From positions 20,601 to 84,600 of the forward strand of contig JBMNUM010000008.1 in assembly GCA_050946275.1 (NCBI GenBank): DNA of 64,000 bases. Direction: 5' to 3'. Origin of the DNA: JBMNUM01 sp050946275. Lineage in GTDB: Bacteria > Actinomycetota > Coriobacteriia > Coriobacteriales > CADBOM01. Made by a program: the position numbers and the translations under genes. Positions 34,373 through 43,277 of this stretch are shown here, in pieces. The notes below the pieces were generated by a model. That model did not search any database. It had not been told where the DNA came from and saw only the letters and a program-made list of their open reading frames with translations. Positions within the stretch are counted from its first letter, which is position 1; each line of letters opens with the position of its first letter.

Positions 34373-35512
34373 ATGCCGCAGTTCCCTAACAGCGAGATGC
34401 TCGAGATGCTGAAATCCGCCGCCCGGCACGAGAGGCCGCGCCGCAAGCTCGAGAACCTCCTCGCGCTCATGGACGATGATGAGCTGTACAGCCTGGCAAT
34501 CGACTTCGGTATCGAAACCCCCGATTTGCTTGGCACCGAAACGCTCATCAAGGAGATAGCCGCGCAGGTGAAGCAACCCGAAGTGTTGGCCTCGTTCGCC
34601 GAGTCGGTCCACGGGCGCGATATCGACAAGCTGCTCGACATCGTTGACAGGGACGGCAGCCTCATCGTTCCAGAGGCGCAGGCGACCTTCGACACGATGA
34701 TGGTTCCATCCGAGCCGATCGTGTATCTGTTCTACGAGCCCGGCGGGTTCACATACGTTATCCCCGACGAGCTCGTCGAGCCCCTCGGCAAGCTCGATTG
34801 GGAGGGTCTGCGCGCGAAGGCACAGCAGCTTCTCGGCATCCGCACGCTCGCTGCCGCCGCTGTCGAGCTGAGGGGCATCGTTCCCATGGAGGATTTCATC
34901 GGCGATTGCCGCGCGCGCTACCCCGAGCTTGGCGACGAAGAGATTGTCACCCAGACTCTGCACGGCGCATTTTTGGCTCCGTTGCATGTCATCCTGTTCG
35001 TGGACGACGACATCTTCATGCTCGACCCCGATCTGGCCAACGCATACATGTCGAGCGCCGGGGATGGCGCGTCGTTCGTTCCCGATAGCCCCTTCCTGCA
35101 GGGGCCGCTCGACTCGATTCTGACCTCTATGCTCGACGACCAAAGTGGCATGCCGCCGCGCCCCATCCCCGATGAGATGCTGGACCAGCCCGTCGCCGCG
35201 TTCTGGCGCGAGTCTCTTCCCGAGGCCGTCGAGATGAGGAACTGGCTCGAAACGAATGCTCCCGAGGGGCAGGACGCCCAGCAGTTCGCGAGCTTCGCGC
35301 TCAGGGACTTCGTCGACGAGGTGAAATGGGGAGACGTGGGCCAAGAGACAGTCGCCCGATACAGCAAGATGCTCGAGGATGCGGGACTCAAGCTAGACAG
35401 CGCGAAAACCGTCGACTTCCTCGCCGTACTGCAGACCTTCTTGAACAACCAGCCCATCTGGCCCTGTAACGGCTGGACCCCCACCGAGCGCGCCCAGATG
35501 AACCAGCCTTAA
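34373..35512 (+). CDS. Uncharacterised acidic protein
   Basis: A 379-residue soluble protein with no domain I can name. It is mostly helical and acidic, with a middle beta-like segment (PSEPIVYLFYEPGGFTYV) and a C-terminal LNNQPIWPCNGWTPTE motif that recalls the end of some orphan proteins in Firmicutes related to SEC-C/YecA-like families; that likeness is weak and the CPC zinc motif is absent. Tandem ATG codons at 34370-34375; the second is five bases from AGGAGG. A TATAGT -10-like sequence lies at 34337-34342. A bidirectional terminator follows. Confidence 0.6.
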   Translation: MPQFPNSEMLEMLKSAARHERPRRKLENLLALMDDDELYSLAIDFGIETPDLLGTETLIKEIAAQVKQPEVLASFAESVHGRDIDKLLDIVDRDGSLIVPEAQATFDTMMVPSEPIVYLFYEPGGFTYVIPDELVEPLGKLDWEGLRAKAQQLLGIRTLAAAAVELRGIVPMEDFIGDCRARYPELGDEEIVTQTLHGAFLAPLHVILFVDDDIFMLDPDLANAYMSSAGDGASFVPDSPFLQGPLDSILTSMLDDQSGMPPRPIPDEMLDQPVAAFWRESLPEAVEMRNWLETNAPEGQDAQQFASFALRDFVDEVKWGDVGQETVARYSKMLEDAGLKLDSAKTVDFLAVLQTFLNNQPIWPCNGWTPTERAQMNQP

Positions 35513-35536
35513 CCTGATTGCATTTGATTCATGAAA

Positions 35537-35566
35537 AAGCGGGCCCGTCTTTTGACGGGCCCGCTT
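35537..35566. terminator. Bidirectional terminator between convergent genes
   Basis: AAGCGGGCCCGTC pairs exactly with GACGGGCCCGCTT across TTTT, with A and T runs on the outside. Confidence 0.85.
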
Positions 35567-35591
35567 GCTACAGCCGTTCTGTCGCTTGCGC

Positions 35592-36611
35592 TTATGCCGC
35601 CTGGTTGGCCTCGACCTTGTCGGGCACGACCTCCATCGCGCTCTCGAGACCGTCGTTCATCTCGTCCGTCAGATCCTCGTAGCCGCTGAAGCTCGGGAAC
35701 TTCACGTCCTTGCCGGAGTTGATCTCGTACGTCGGAACGTCGAGGTTGAGCACGAAGTGCATCTTGGTCTGCTCGCTCGACGCGCCGGCTGCCTCGCCGG
35801 TGAGCGCACCGAGGTCAATGTCGGTGTCCATCGAGATGTTCATCGCCGTGATCTGGTTGTCGGCGTTGACCTTGCAGGTCATGTACATGTCGCCGTTCGA
35901 GAGAGCCTTCTTGAGCATGTCGATGCTCTGGAGCGATTCGGCCAAGCTGGTGTCGCCGGACTCGGCCTGCTTGGCGGCAACATCGTCGATCATCTTGAAC
36001 AGGTCGAGTGTGAGGTTGATCGTGCCGTCGCCGACGGAGCCGTCCTTGACGTACTTCTCGATCGGGAACTGCTCCGCGAGCGCTGCGATATCGTTCGACG
36101 AGCCTTCGGACGAGGCCATCATCTCGTCGACCGAGTCAAGGATCTGCTGCTTCATCTCGGGCGTGACCTCGAAGCTCACCTTGGTCGGATCCGTATCGGG
36201 TGCCACCAGATCCATGTACATCTTGCCGTCCGTTGCATAGATGCCGACACCGAGGTCCGTGCTCTCGCCCATCGCGTTCATCTCCAGATCGAGCTCGACG
36301 AGCATGTCGATCTTGTCGATGGCGTCAACGACGGCCTTCGCGTCGTTGGTGTTCAGCGTGATGCCGTCGGGGAGCTTGTACTGCACCTTCATCGTGCCGT
36401 CGATGTTGAGCAGGTCCGTGCCCGACATGTCAGCCTTAGCCGTGAGCGTGGCGTCGAAGTTCATATCCTGCGCGTTCTGGGCGTTGTTGGCCACCGCCTC
36501 CTTGTAGGCGTCGATCGCCTGCTGCTTGCTTCCTCCGCCGCAGCCGACCAGCGCGACCATCGCCAACACGGCGACGAGCGAGACGAGCACGGCGAGTGTA
36601 ATCTTCTTCAT
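35592..36611 (-). CDS. Lipoprotein, LolA/LppX-like outside domain
   Basis: A 339-residue lipoprotein: MKK start, hydrophobic helix, lipobox LVGC with Cys24. The mature part has long beta-type stretches with repeated phrases such as MYMDLVAP and NGDMYMTCKVN and reads like the half-barrel fold of LolA/LppX/DUF6612 proteins that carry lipids or small hydrophobic molecules. Start at 36611 with ACGGAGG. It is divergent from ligA. The function is unknown; the fold guess is inference from pattern. Confidence 0.7.
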   Translation of the reverse strand: MKKITLAVLVSLVAVLAMVALVGCGGGSKQQAIDAYKEAVANNAQNAQDMNFDATLTAKADMSGTDLLNIDGTMKVQYKLPDGITLNTNDAKAVVDAIDKIDMLVELDLEMNAMGESTDLGVGIYATDGKMYMDLVAPDTDPTKVSFEVTPEMKQQILDSVDEMMASSEGSSNDIAALAEQFPIEKYVKDGSVGDGTINLTLDLFKMIDDVAAKQAESGDTSLAESLQSIDMLKKALSNGDMYMTCKVNADNQITAMNISMDTDIDLGALTGEAAGASSEQTKMHFVLNLDVPTYEINSGKDVKFPSFSGYEDLTDEMNDGLESAMEVVPDKVEANQAA

Positions 36612-36768
36612 GTCATTACCTCCGTTACTTCCCTTGTCCACGCTTCCATTCGTTGGGAACCATACTACCACGCAGGCTGCGGCGCGCCTCAAACACACGA
36701 GAACACCATCTGTGGACCTGGCGCGTTACAATCTTGATGTTGATTTGCCATATGAGAAACGAGGCGAC

Positions 36769-38931
36769 ATGCCCGATCAGATGACGCTTTTCCCCGAGGA
36801 CGAGCCCGCCAACGAGAGCTCCTCCCCCGCTGCGACGGCCGACGCCGCCGAGGATGCAGCACGTATCGTGCGGCTGCGGGCCGAGATCACGCTCCACCAG
36901 CGCCTGTACTACGAGGAGGACGAGCCCTCCATCAGCGATGGCGCATACGACTCGCTCATGCGCGAGCTGCAGCGCCTCGAGGAGAAGCACCCCGAGCTCG
37001 TCACGTCCGACTCGCCCACGCAGATCGTCGGCGGGCATGCGACGCAGCGGTTCGCTCCCGTCACGCACGACCAGCGCATCTACTCGCTCGACAACGCGAT
37101 GGATCTCGAGGAACTCGACGCATGGATTGAGCGCGTCGTCGACGCACTCGGGCACACTCCGCGCTTCGTGTGCGAGCTCAAGATCGACGGGTCATCCATC
37201 GCCCTCACCTACAGCGCCGGCGTGCTGACGCAGGCCGCAACGCGCGGCGACGGCACCACGGGCGAGGACATCACCGCCAACGCCATGACCGTGGCCGACA
37301 TCCCGCGCATGCTCGCCGACGATGCGGCCGCACGGCTCGCCCCCGATGCCCCCGTGGAGTTCCGCGGCGAGGTGTTCATGCCCAAGGAGCGCTTCGAGAA
37401 GCTCAACGAGCAGATCGTCGAGGACTACACGCTCAGCCACGGCGACGACGTCTCCAAGGCCAAGGTCTTCGCGAACCCCCGCAACGCCGCCGCCGGCAGC
37501 ATCCGCCAGAAGGATCCCGCCATCACGCGCCACCGCGGGCTCGAGACCTTCATCTACGCGGTTGCCCGCACGGAGCAGATTCCGGCAACCGGCCAGTGGG
37601 AGCTGCTCGAGTTCCTGCGTAGCTGCGGCTTCAACGTGAATCCCAACGTGCGCCTGTGCGAGACGGCCGAGCAGGTGAGGGCGTTCTGCCTCGAGGCCAT
37701 CGAGCGCCGCAACGCGCTGCCGTATGAGATCGACGGCGTCGTCGTGAAGGTCGACTCCTTCGCCGAGCAGGCCGAGCTCGGCTTCACGACGCGCGCCCCG
37801 CGCTGGGCCATCGCGTTCAAGTTCCCGCCCGAGGAGGTCACGACCATCCTGCAGGACATCGTGATCCAGGTCGGGCGCACCGGCGTGCTCACACCCGTGG
37901 CTGAGTTCATCCCCGTGCGCGTGTCGGGCTCCGTCGTCGCGCGCGCCACGCTCCACAACATCGACGAGGTTCGCCGGCGCAACGTTCGCGTGGGCGACAC
38001 GATTATCATCCGCAAGGCGGGCGATGTGATTCCCGAGGTGGTCGGGCCCGTGCTCGACCTGCGTCCGGTCGATGCGGTGCCGTTCGGCATGCCGGACACG
38101 TGCCCTGCGTGCGGTTCTCCGGTCTATGCCGACGAGGATGGTCCCGCCGTTCGATGCGTCTCGGCCGATTGCCCGGCGCAGCTTCAGGCACGTCTCGAGC
38201 ATTGGGCGAGCCGTGGCGCCATGGATATCGACGGCCTGGGCTCCGAGGTCATCGGCAAGCTGCTGGAAAGCGGCCTCGTCTCCAACGTGGCGGACTACTA
38301 CTCGCTCGATGAGGACGATCTCGCATCGCTGGACATGGGGCGGGTGAACAAGGACGGCGAGCCCATCAGGCTGGGCCGGACCGTGGCCGCGAAGATCCAT
38401 GCGCAGATCGAGGAGTCAAAGGAGCGGGGGCTTGCCCGCGTGCTCTTCGGCATCTCGATCCGCAACGTCGGCAAGACCGTCGCCGAGACGCTCGTGAAGC
38501 GCTATCCGACTATCGACGCGCTGGCCGGGGCGACCGAGGAGGAGCTGGCCGAGATCGACGGCATCGGCCCCGTCATCGCCGACAGCATCGTGAAGTTCCT
38601 GAGCCTCGAGGCGAATCGAGCCCTCATCGCCGACCTGCGAGAGGCGGGCGTCGTGCTCGAAGCCGAGCAGACCGAGGCGCTGCCGCAAACGCTCGCGGGC
38701 CTGACGTTCGTGCTGACCGGCTCGCTCGACGGCATCGTGCGCAGCGAGGCGGAGGCACGACTGAAGGAATTCGGCGCGAAGGCCTCGGGCTCCGTCTCGA
38801 AGAAGACGAGCTACGTCGTCGCCGGCGAGAACGCGGGCTCGAAGCTCACGAAGGCACGAGAGCTCGGCATCCCCGTCCTCGACCAAGCAGCCCTCGAGCG
38901 CATCCTCGAAACCGGCATCGTGGAAGAATAG
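36769..38931 (+). CDS. ligA: NAD-dependent DNA ligase
   Basis: A 720-residue ligase sealing nicks in replication and repair. Domain Ia with YxxD (AYDSLM), adenylation Lys138 in CELKIDGSS, OB fold, four-Cys zinc finger (CPACGSPV...CVSADCP), helix-hairpin-helix repeats (IDGIGPVIADSI) and a C-terminal BRCT domain. About 35 residues precede the usual start. GAGG lies four bases upstream of the ATG at 36769. A TACAAT -10-like sequence is at 36726-36731. Confidence 0.97.
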   Translation: MPDQMTLFPEDEPANESSSPAATADAAEDAARIVRLRAEITLHQRLYYEEDEPSISDGAYDSLMRELQRLEEKHPELVTSDSPTQIVGGHATQRFAPVTHDQRIYSLDNAMDLEELDAWIERVVDALGHTPRFVCELKIDGSSIALTYSAGVLTQAATRGDGTTGEDITANAMTVADIPRMLADDAAARLAPDAPVEFRGEVFMPKERFEKLNEQIVEDYTLSHGDDVSKAKVFANPRNAAAGSIRQKDPAITRHRGLETFIYAVARTEQIPATGQWELLEFLRSCGFNVNPNVRLCETAEQVRAFCLEAIERRNALPYEIDGVVVKVDSFAEQAELGFTTRAPRWAIAFKFPPEEVTTILQDIVIQVGRTGVLTPVAEFIPVRVSGSVVARATLHNIDEVRRRNVRVGDTIIIRKAGDVIPEVVGPVLDLRPVDAVPFGMPDTCPACGSPVYADEDGPAVRCVSADCPAQLQARLEHWASRGAMDIDGLGSEVIGKLLESGLVSNVADYYSLDEDDLASLDMGRVNKDGEPIRLGRTVAAKIHAQIEESKERGLARVLFGISIRNVGKTVAETLVKRYPTIDALAGATEEELAEIDGIGPVIADSIVKFLSLEANRALIADLREAGVVLEAEQTEALPQTLAGLTFVLTGSLDGIVRSEAEARLKEFGAKASGSVSKKTSYVVAGENAGSKLTKARELGIPVLDQAALERILETGIVEE

Positions 38932-38934
38932 CCT

Positions 38935-38965
38935 GTCAAACAGCCCCGCCTTGATTGGCAGGCTC
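38935..38965. repeat. CTGTCAAACAGCCCCGCC repeat, copy a, after ligA
   Basis: CCTGTCAA and TTGGCAGG are inverted around CAGCCCCGCC, directly after the ligA stop. Related units at 45627-45656 and inverted at 63951-63980. A GTGACAAC..ATGTCGC palindrome follows at about 38969-38997. Confidence 0.6.
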
Positions 38966-38999
38966 ACGTGACAACGGCGGCAATCGCCAATGTCGCGTT

Positions 39000-39704
39000 T
39001 TAGGCTGCGGAGCTTTCCGCGGCTGTCGTCTCGCGTGCCCTTCCCCTACGGGTGAAGAGGTAGAAGATCGGCGTGTCGATGACGGCGAGCACGAGCTTGC
39101 AGAGGTACTGGCCGACCATCATGGCAAACAGCTGCGGCAGCATCGCCGCATCGAAGAACCAGCCGAACCCGAAGCCGAACGCGATGCCGATGAAGATCAC
39201 GGTGTCGAACAACTGCGACGTCATGGTTGAGGCATTGTTCCAGATCCAGCGATGGCGCGAAGCCGCCTCGCCCTTCGAGGCGTGGAAGCGGTTGCGAATC
39301 TTGTGGAAGATGAACACGTCCCACGACTGCGAGACCAGATAGCCCGCCATGCTCGCGACCACGAAGACGGCGTTTTGCCCGAGCAGCATATCGAAGGAAG
39401 CCTGCATCGCCGGATCTCCAGCGGGAAGGGCCTGCGCGATGAGGATGAGGCACAGGGCGAGCACTTGGCAGCCGAATCCCGCGTACACGACCCAGCGGGC
39501 CTCCTTGGGCCCCCAGATCTCGCCGATGATGTCGGTCATGAGGAACGTAATCGCGTAGCAGATGACGGCGCTCGGCACCATGATGGTGCTCCCAAACAGG
39601 GGAATTCCCGTTTGGACGGTTTTGGCGGTCACCACGTTGGCGATCACCAGGGCCACGGCGAAAACCATGCCGCAGACCATAAGGTTGCGAGGAGTGCTCT
39701 TCAT
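39000..39704 (-). CDS. Queuosine precursor transporter, YhhQ/VUT family
   Basis: A 234-residue membrane protein with about six helices and the family elements LMVCGMVFAVALVIANV, FLMTDIIGEIWG and SQLFDTVIFIGIAFG. YhhQ imports queuine precursors such as preQ0/preQ1. The candidate preQ1-I riboswitch just upstream, whose 3' end includes the ribosome-binding site, strongly supports this role. queF lies 5 kb away. Confidence 0.93.
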   Translation of the reverse strand: MKSTPRNLMVCGMVFAVALVIANVVTAKTVQTGIPLFGSTIMVPSAVICYAITFLMTDIIGEIWGPKEARWVVYAGFGCQVLALCLILIAQALPAGDPAMQASFDMLLGQNAVFVVASMAGYLVSQSWDVFIFHKIRNRFHASKGEAASRHRWIWNNASTMTSQLFDTVIFIGIAFGFGFGWFFDAAMLPQLFAMMVGQYLCKLVLAVIDTPIFYLFTRRGRARETTAAESSAA

Positions 39705-39712
39705 TTTTCAGT

Positions 39713-39746
39713 CCTTAGTGTTTTTAGGTTGGATATCGCGACAACC
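39713..39746 (-). ncRNA. preQ1-I riboswitch (translational type)
   Basis: On the minus strand a 5-bp stem GGUUG/CAACC encloses a 10-nt loop UCGCGAUAUC, followed by a 14-nt A-rich tail ending AAGG. The Thermoanaerobacter tengcongensis aptamer has the same lengths (5-bp stem, loop UCGCAGUAAC, 14-nt tail ending AAGG). The loop UAUCC can pair with GGA of the tail to form the pseudoknot. The AAGGA is the ribosome-binding site of the transporter, so preQ1 binding would block translation. Confidence 0.85.
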
Positions 39747-39835
39747 CCCTGCAACGGGCAGGGACCGGATTACACGTGCGTGTGTGATTGTACTTGCAAG
39801 GCACGCGCTGCCGTGCAAGCAATACGCAAGCGGGA

Positions 39836-39862
39836 AATGGAACGCTCTCCGGGGGAGCGTTC
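39836..39862. terminator. GGAACGCTC hairpin, copy a
   Basis: TGGAACGCTC pairs with GAGCGTTCCA. It lies beyond the acetyltransferase stop on the minus strand and upstream of the riboswitch. A near-identical hairpin is at 41960-41988. Confidence 0.65.
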
Positions 39863-39884
39863 CAATTCTCCGGCTCATTCGAGG

Positions 39885-40490
39885 CTACAGCTCTTTGATG
39901 AGCTTGGCGGGGACGCCGCCCACAACCGTATTGGGTGCGACGTCCTTCGTGACGACGGCTCCCGCGGCAACCACCGCGCCGTCGCCGATCGTGACACCGG
40001 GCAGCACGGTCACGTTCGAGCCGAGCCACACATCGCAGCCGATGCGCACTGGAGCGGGCCAAAGGTCGGCACGCTTCGCCGGGTCCATGTCGTGGTTGAG
40101 CGTGGCGATGACGGCATTGTGCCCGATGAGCGAGCGGTCGCCGATGTAGATGCCACCCTGGTCCTGGAAGCGGCAGCCCGCATTGATGAACACGCCCTCG
40201 CCCAGATGGATGTTCAGGCCGCAGTCGGTCGTAAAGGGCGGGAACAGCCCCACGCCCTCAGGTAGCGGGCGATTCAGCAGGCGCTCTAACTGCTCGCGCG
40301 TGTCAGAGAGGCTGTCGAACTGCGCGTTCATGCGCGAGGTGATGCGCATGGCGCGCTCGGACGCCGCCGTCATCAGCCGATGCACGTCAGATCCCGCGAT
40401 GCACACCTCGCCGCTGTCCATGCGCTCCAGGAAGTAGTCGATCTGCTCTTGCGTGAGCTCCGCGCTGTCCTCGTAGTAGTTCTCTGCCAT
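39885..40490 (-). CDS. Sugar/maltose O-acetyltransferase, left-handed beta-helix
   Basis: A 201-residue hexapeptide-repeat acetyltransferase of the Maa/LacA/NodL branch: N-terminal helical cap, then beta-helix turns (INAGCRFQDQGGIYIGD, IGHNAVIATLNH with catalytic His, IGDGAVVAAGAVVTKDV, NTVVGGVPAK). It would transfer acetyl from acetyl-CoA to a sugar or similar hydroxyl. Start at 40490 with GTAAGGGGG. Substrate unknown. Confidence 0.9.
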   Translation of the reverse strand: MAENYYEDSAELTQEQIDYFLERMDSGEVCIAGSDVHRLMTAASERAMRITSRMNAQFDSLSDTREQLERLLNRPLPEGVGLFPPFTTDCGLNIHLGEGVFINAGCRFQDQGGIYIGDRSLIGHNAVIATLNHDMDPAKRADLWPAPVRIGCDVWLGSNVTVLPGVTIGDGAVVAAGAVVTKDVAPNTVVGGVPAKLIKEL

Positions 40491-40591
40491 GGGCAACCCC
40501 CTTACATGTATCAACGTTTTTGATTATAGGCGACAGGCTGTGGGACGAATCTGGGCCATCCGTCTACGACTCATCGCGTACAATGGTTGCC

Positions 40592-41959
40592 ATGGTTACC
40601 GAGAATCCGCTGTTCCAGCTAGAACCAGATCAGATCGATTACCTGCGCGAGGGCTTCGAGGCATCGCAGGGGGCGCTGTCTCCCTATGCGGCGCGCGACA
40701 TCGACGCGGTGTACGAGAACCGCGGCTCCGTGGCCGGGGGCGCCGACGCCGATGCGCCCGACCCGCGCGATGCCGACCTGGCGTCGCTCGAGAGCGACCG
40801 CGGCTTCGGCGGCCTGTTCGCTCAAGCCGCCCGCGATGCCGCACGCGAGCGCCGGCTGAACGCCGAGGCGCCGTACGATCCGAGCGGCCAGCTCTACTTG
40901 CGATCGCCCTACGTCGCCGACGTCGACCGCGTGCTCAACAACCCGTTCTTCACGCGCACGTTCGACAAGACGCAGGTCTTCTCGCTCTACCGCAACGACA
41001 ACATCTCGAGGCGAGGCTTCCATATCCAGCTCGTCGCGCAAACCGCCATGAAGATCGGCCGCGCACTGCGCCTGAACGTCCCCCTCGTCGAGGCTATCGG
41101 CTTGGGACACGACGCCGGGCACACGCCGTTCGGTCACGCGGGGGAACACTTCCTCTCCGACATCTACCACGAGCGCACTGGACGCTACTTCAACCACAAC
41201 GTCCACAGCGTGCGCGCGCTGCGCAGCGTGGCACCGTGTAACCTCTCACTGCAGGCGTACAACGGCATGCTCTGCCATTGCGGCGAGAACAATTTCGCCA
41301 CCTACACCACCGAGCCGTGCCCCACATTCGAGGCGCTCGACGAGGTGATGGAGCAGTGCTACCAGAAGAAGGGATACAGCTCGTGCTTGCGGCCGAGCAC
41401 GCTCGAAGGATGCGTTGTGCGCATCAGCGACATCCTCGCCTACCTCGGCAAGGACCGCCAGGACGCCATCGAGACCGGCATCATCACGAAGGCCGAATAT
41501 CCGCTCGATAGCTTCCTCGGCCGCAACAACGCCGACATCATCCGCAACGTGTCGACGAACATCGTGAAGAACTCGATCGGGCGCGATTGCATCCGCATGG
41601 ACGAGGAGGTCTCGGACGAGATTCGCCGCCTCAAGAAGGGCAACTACGAGGAGATCTACGGGTACGACAGCGCCGACAAAAAGCTCTCGACCTACATCCG
41701 CCCGATGATGCACGAGCTCTATCTTCACTTCGTGGAGGACTTCGAAGCCGGACGCGAGGAGTCACCTATCTTCACCGAGCACGTGAACAGCTGGTTCGTG
41801 CTGCACCGCAACCGCGGTTACCGCAACAACCCGGTCGATGACATCGTGTGCGACTTCATCGCATCGCTGACGGACGACTACCTCGTCGAGCTCTACCGCC
41901 ACGTGTTCCCGAACGACCCGAAGAGCCAGCTCGACCTCTACGTCCCGTACTTCGATTAA
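40592..41959 (+). CDS. HD-domain dNTP triphosphohydrolase-like protein (Dgt family)
   Basis: A 455-residue HD phosphohydrolase. The metal ligands include His144 (RRGFHIQLV), His173-Asp174 in GLGHDAGHTPFGH, and a later Asp in RISDILAYLG. Family members hydrolyse dNTPs to deoxynucleosides and tripolyphosphate. Residues 1-110 are a family-typical but longer N-terminal region. There is no ribosome-binding site, but TACAAT at 40579-40584 lies seven bases before the ATG, so the mRNA may be leaderless. Confidence 0.85.
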   Translation: MVTENPLFQLEPDQIDYLREGFEASQGALSPYAARDIDAVYENRGSVAGGADADAPDPRDADLASLESDRGFGGLFAQAARDAARERRLNAEAPYDPSGQLYLRSPYVADVDRVLNNPFFTRTFDKTQVFSLYRNDNISRRGFHIQLVAQTAMKIGRALRLNVPLVEAIGLGHDAGHTPFGHAGEHFLSDIYHERTGRYFNHNVHSVRALRSVAPCNLSLQAYNGMLCHCGENNFATYTTEPCPTFEALDEVMEQCYQKKGYSSCLRPSTLEGCVVRISDILAYLGKDRQDAIETGIITKAEYPLDSFLGRNNADIIRNVSTNIVKNSIGRDCIRMDEEVSDEIRRLKKGNYEEIYGYDSADKKLSTYIRPMMHELYLHFVEDFEAGREESPIFTEHVNSWFVLHRNRGYRNNPVDDIVCDFIASLTDDYLVELYRHVFPNDPKSQLDLYVPYFD

Positions 41960-41988
41960 TTGGAACGCTCCCCCGGGGAGCGTTCCAA
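41960..41988. terminator. GGAACGCTC hairpin, copy b, between convergent genes
   Basis: TTGGAACGCTCCCC pairs with GGGGAGCGTTCCAA with A and T at the outside. It separates the HD protein stop from the mog stop and can terminate both. Confidence 0.8.
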
Positions 41989-41990
41989 AA

Positions 41991-42464
41991 TCAGTGGCCC
42001 TCGCCGGCCATCATGTGGACGGCGTGGTCGAACTGCTCGTAGATGCCCTCCCAATTCTCCTTGGCAGCTTTGAGGCTGCCGGGGAAGTTCACGACGAGCA
42101 CACGCCCGCGCTGCATGCAGATGGCGCGGGAGAGCATGGCCCGGCCGGTGATCTTGAGAGAGTACGCACGCATGGCCTCGGCGATGCCGGGGACTTCGCG
42201 ATCGCACACGTCGCGCGTCGCCTCGGGCGTCACGTCACGCAGCGACAGTCCGCTGCCGCCGCAGGTGAGCACCACGTCGGCGCCAGCCTCATCGCATGCC
42301 GCGACGATGGCCGCGCCAATCTGCTCGCGCTCGTCCTTGACGATCACATGGCTCGCAACGGTCCAGCCGTTCTCGCGGATAAGCTCGGCCAAGGCAGCCC
42401 CAGCCGTATCCTCCTCAAGAGTACGAGTATCAGAACAAGTAACGATAGCGAACTTGATATCCAT
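41991..42464 (-). CDS. Molybdenum cofactor protein MogA/MoaB
   Basis: A 157-residue MoCF-fold protein with TCGGSGLSLRDVTPEAT, the molybdopterin-binding and adenylylation motif of MogA/MoaB. It activates molybdopterin for metal insertion. ATG at 42464 has TAGGAG. It follows moaA and moaC in the same direction across a 250-bp repeat-bearing gap and supports MoCo supply to the molybdoenzyme at 22.9 kb. Confidence 0.92.
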   Translation of the reverse strand: MDIKFAIVTCSDTRTLEEDTAGAALAELIRENGWTVASHVIVKDEREQIGAAIVAACDEAGADVVLTCGGSGLSLRDVTPEATRDVCDREVPGIAEAMRAYSLKITGRAMLSRAICMQRGRVLVVNFPGSLKAAKENWEGIYEQFDHAVHMMAGEGH

Positions 42465-42540
42465 AACAACTCCTAAAAAAACCGATTCCCAAGAGGAAGG
42501 CCGTATGCGAAAGAAGCAGGAAGAACCGCCGGATGCTTTC

Positions 42541-42716
42541 CTGGGGCTGGTTGGCCGGATGACTTCCCGGCCTTGCTGCCCGGGGAGGGGTCGACGGCGA
42601 GTTCCGCACGAGCAAAAAGCGCCAGCGGCGCTTTTACGCGAGCTCAGGACTGCCTGAGCAAGGAGGCCCCTCCCCGGGCCGCAAGGCCCGCGAGCGCCTC
42701 CATGCCAACCAGCCTA
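42541..42716. repeat. Second large palindromic intergenic element
   Basis: Outer arms GGCTGGTTGGC (42545-42555) with GCCAACCAGCC (42704-42714); middle arms GCCCGGGGAGGGG (42578-42590) with its complement (42667-42679); central AAAAGCGCC/GGCGCTTTT hairpin (42614-42635). Size and layout match the element at 503-678, and both have GGCCGGATG near the left end. The right arm touches the moaC stop codon. Confidence 0.75.
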
Positions 42717-43274
42717 TGCCCGCGTCCAGAGCCCGGTTCTTCCTCCTTCTTTGCGCAGCAGCCTTATCTCGCCTATCTCCATGCCGCGATCGACGGCCTT
42801 GCACATGTCGTACACCGTAAGGCATGCGACGGAGGCCGCGGTGAGCGCCTCCATCTCGATACCCGTCTTCCCATCAACGCGCGTGGTCGTGACGATGTGC
42901 AGACCCACGCGCCCGTCCTCGCGCTCGCCGGCCTCGATCGGCTCGATGTCGACCTTGGCCTTCGTGATGTTGAGCGGGTGGCACATCGGGATGATGCTCG
43001 AGGTCGCCTTGGCCGCCATGATGCCGGCGACGCGCGCCGTCGCGAGCACGTCTCCCTTGGCCGCACCTCCCTCGACGATCATCGCGAGCGTGTCGGGATG
43101 CATGAGGATGCACCCCTCGGCGATGGCGGTTCGCGAGGTCACGTCCTTATCCGAGACGTCAACCATGCGCACGTCGCCATTGGCGTCCACGTGGGTGAGC
43201 TCGCCCTGTCGCGCATCCGGATTCTCGGCTGTGCCGGCGTCAAGTCCGCCGGGGTACTTCGCATCGTCGGCCAT
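42714..43274 (-). CDS. moaC: Cyclic pyranopterin monophosphate synthase MoaC
   Basis: A 186-residue MoaC, second step of MoCo synthesis. Family motifs MVDVSDKDVTSRTA, PMCHPLNIT, GKTGIEMEALTA and the C-terminal RKEGGRTG are present. About 25 extra residues precede the domain. ATG has CGGAGGATAG. It begins three bases after the moaA stop, in order moaA-moaC. Confidence 0.96.
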   Translation of the reverse strand: MADDAKYPGGLDAGTAENPDARQGELTHVDANGDVRMVDVSDKDVTSRTAIAEGCILMHPDTLAMIVEGGAAKGDVLATARVAGIMAAKATSSIIPMCHPLNITKAKVDIEPIEAGEREDGRVGLHIVTTTRVDGKTGIEMEALTAASVACLTVYDMCKAVDRGMEIGEIRLLRKEGGRTGLWTRA

Positions 43275-43277
43275 GGT

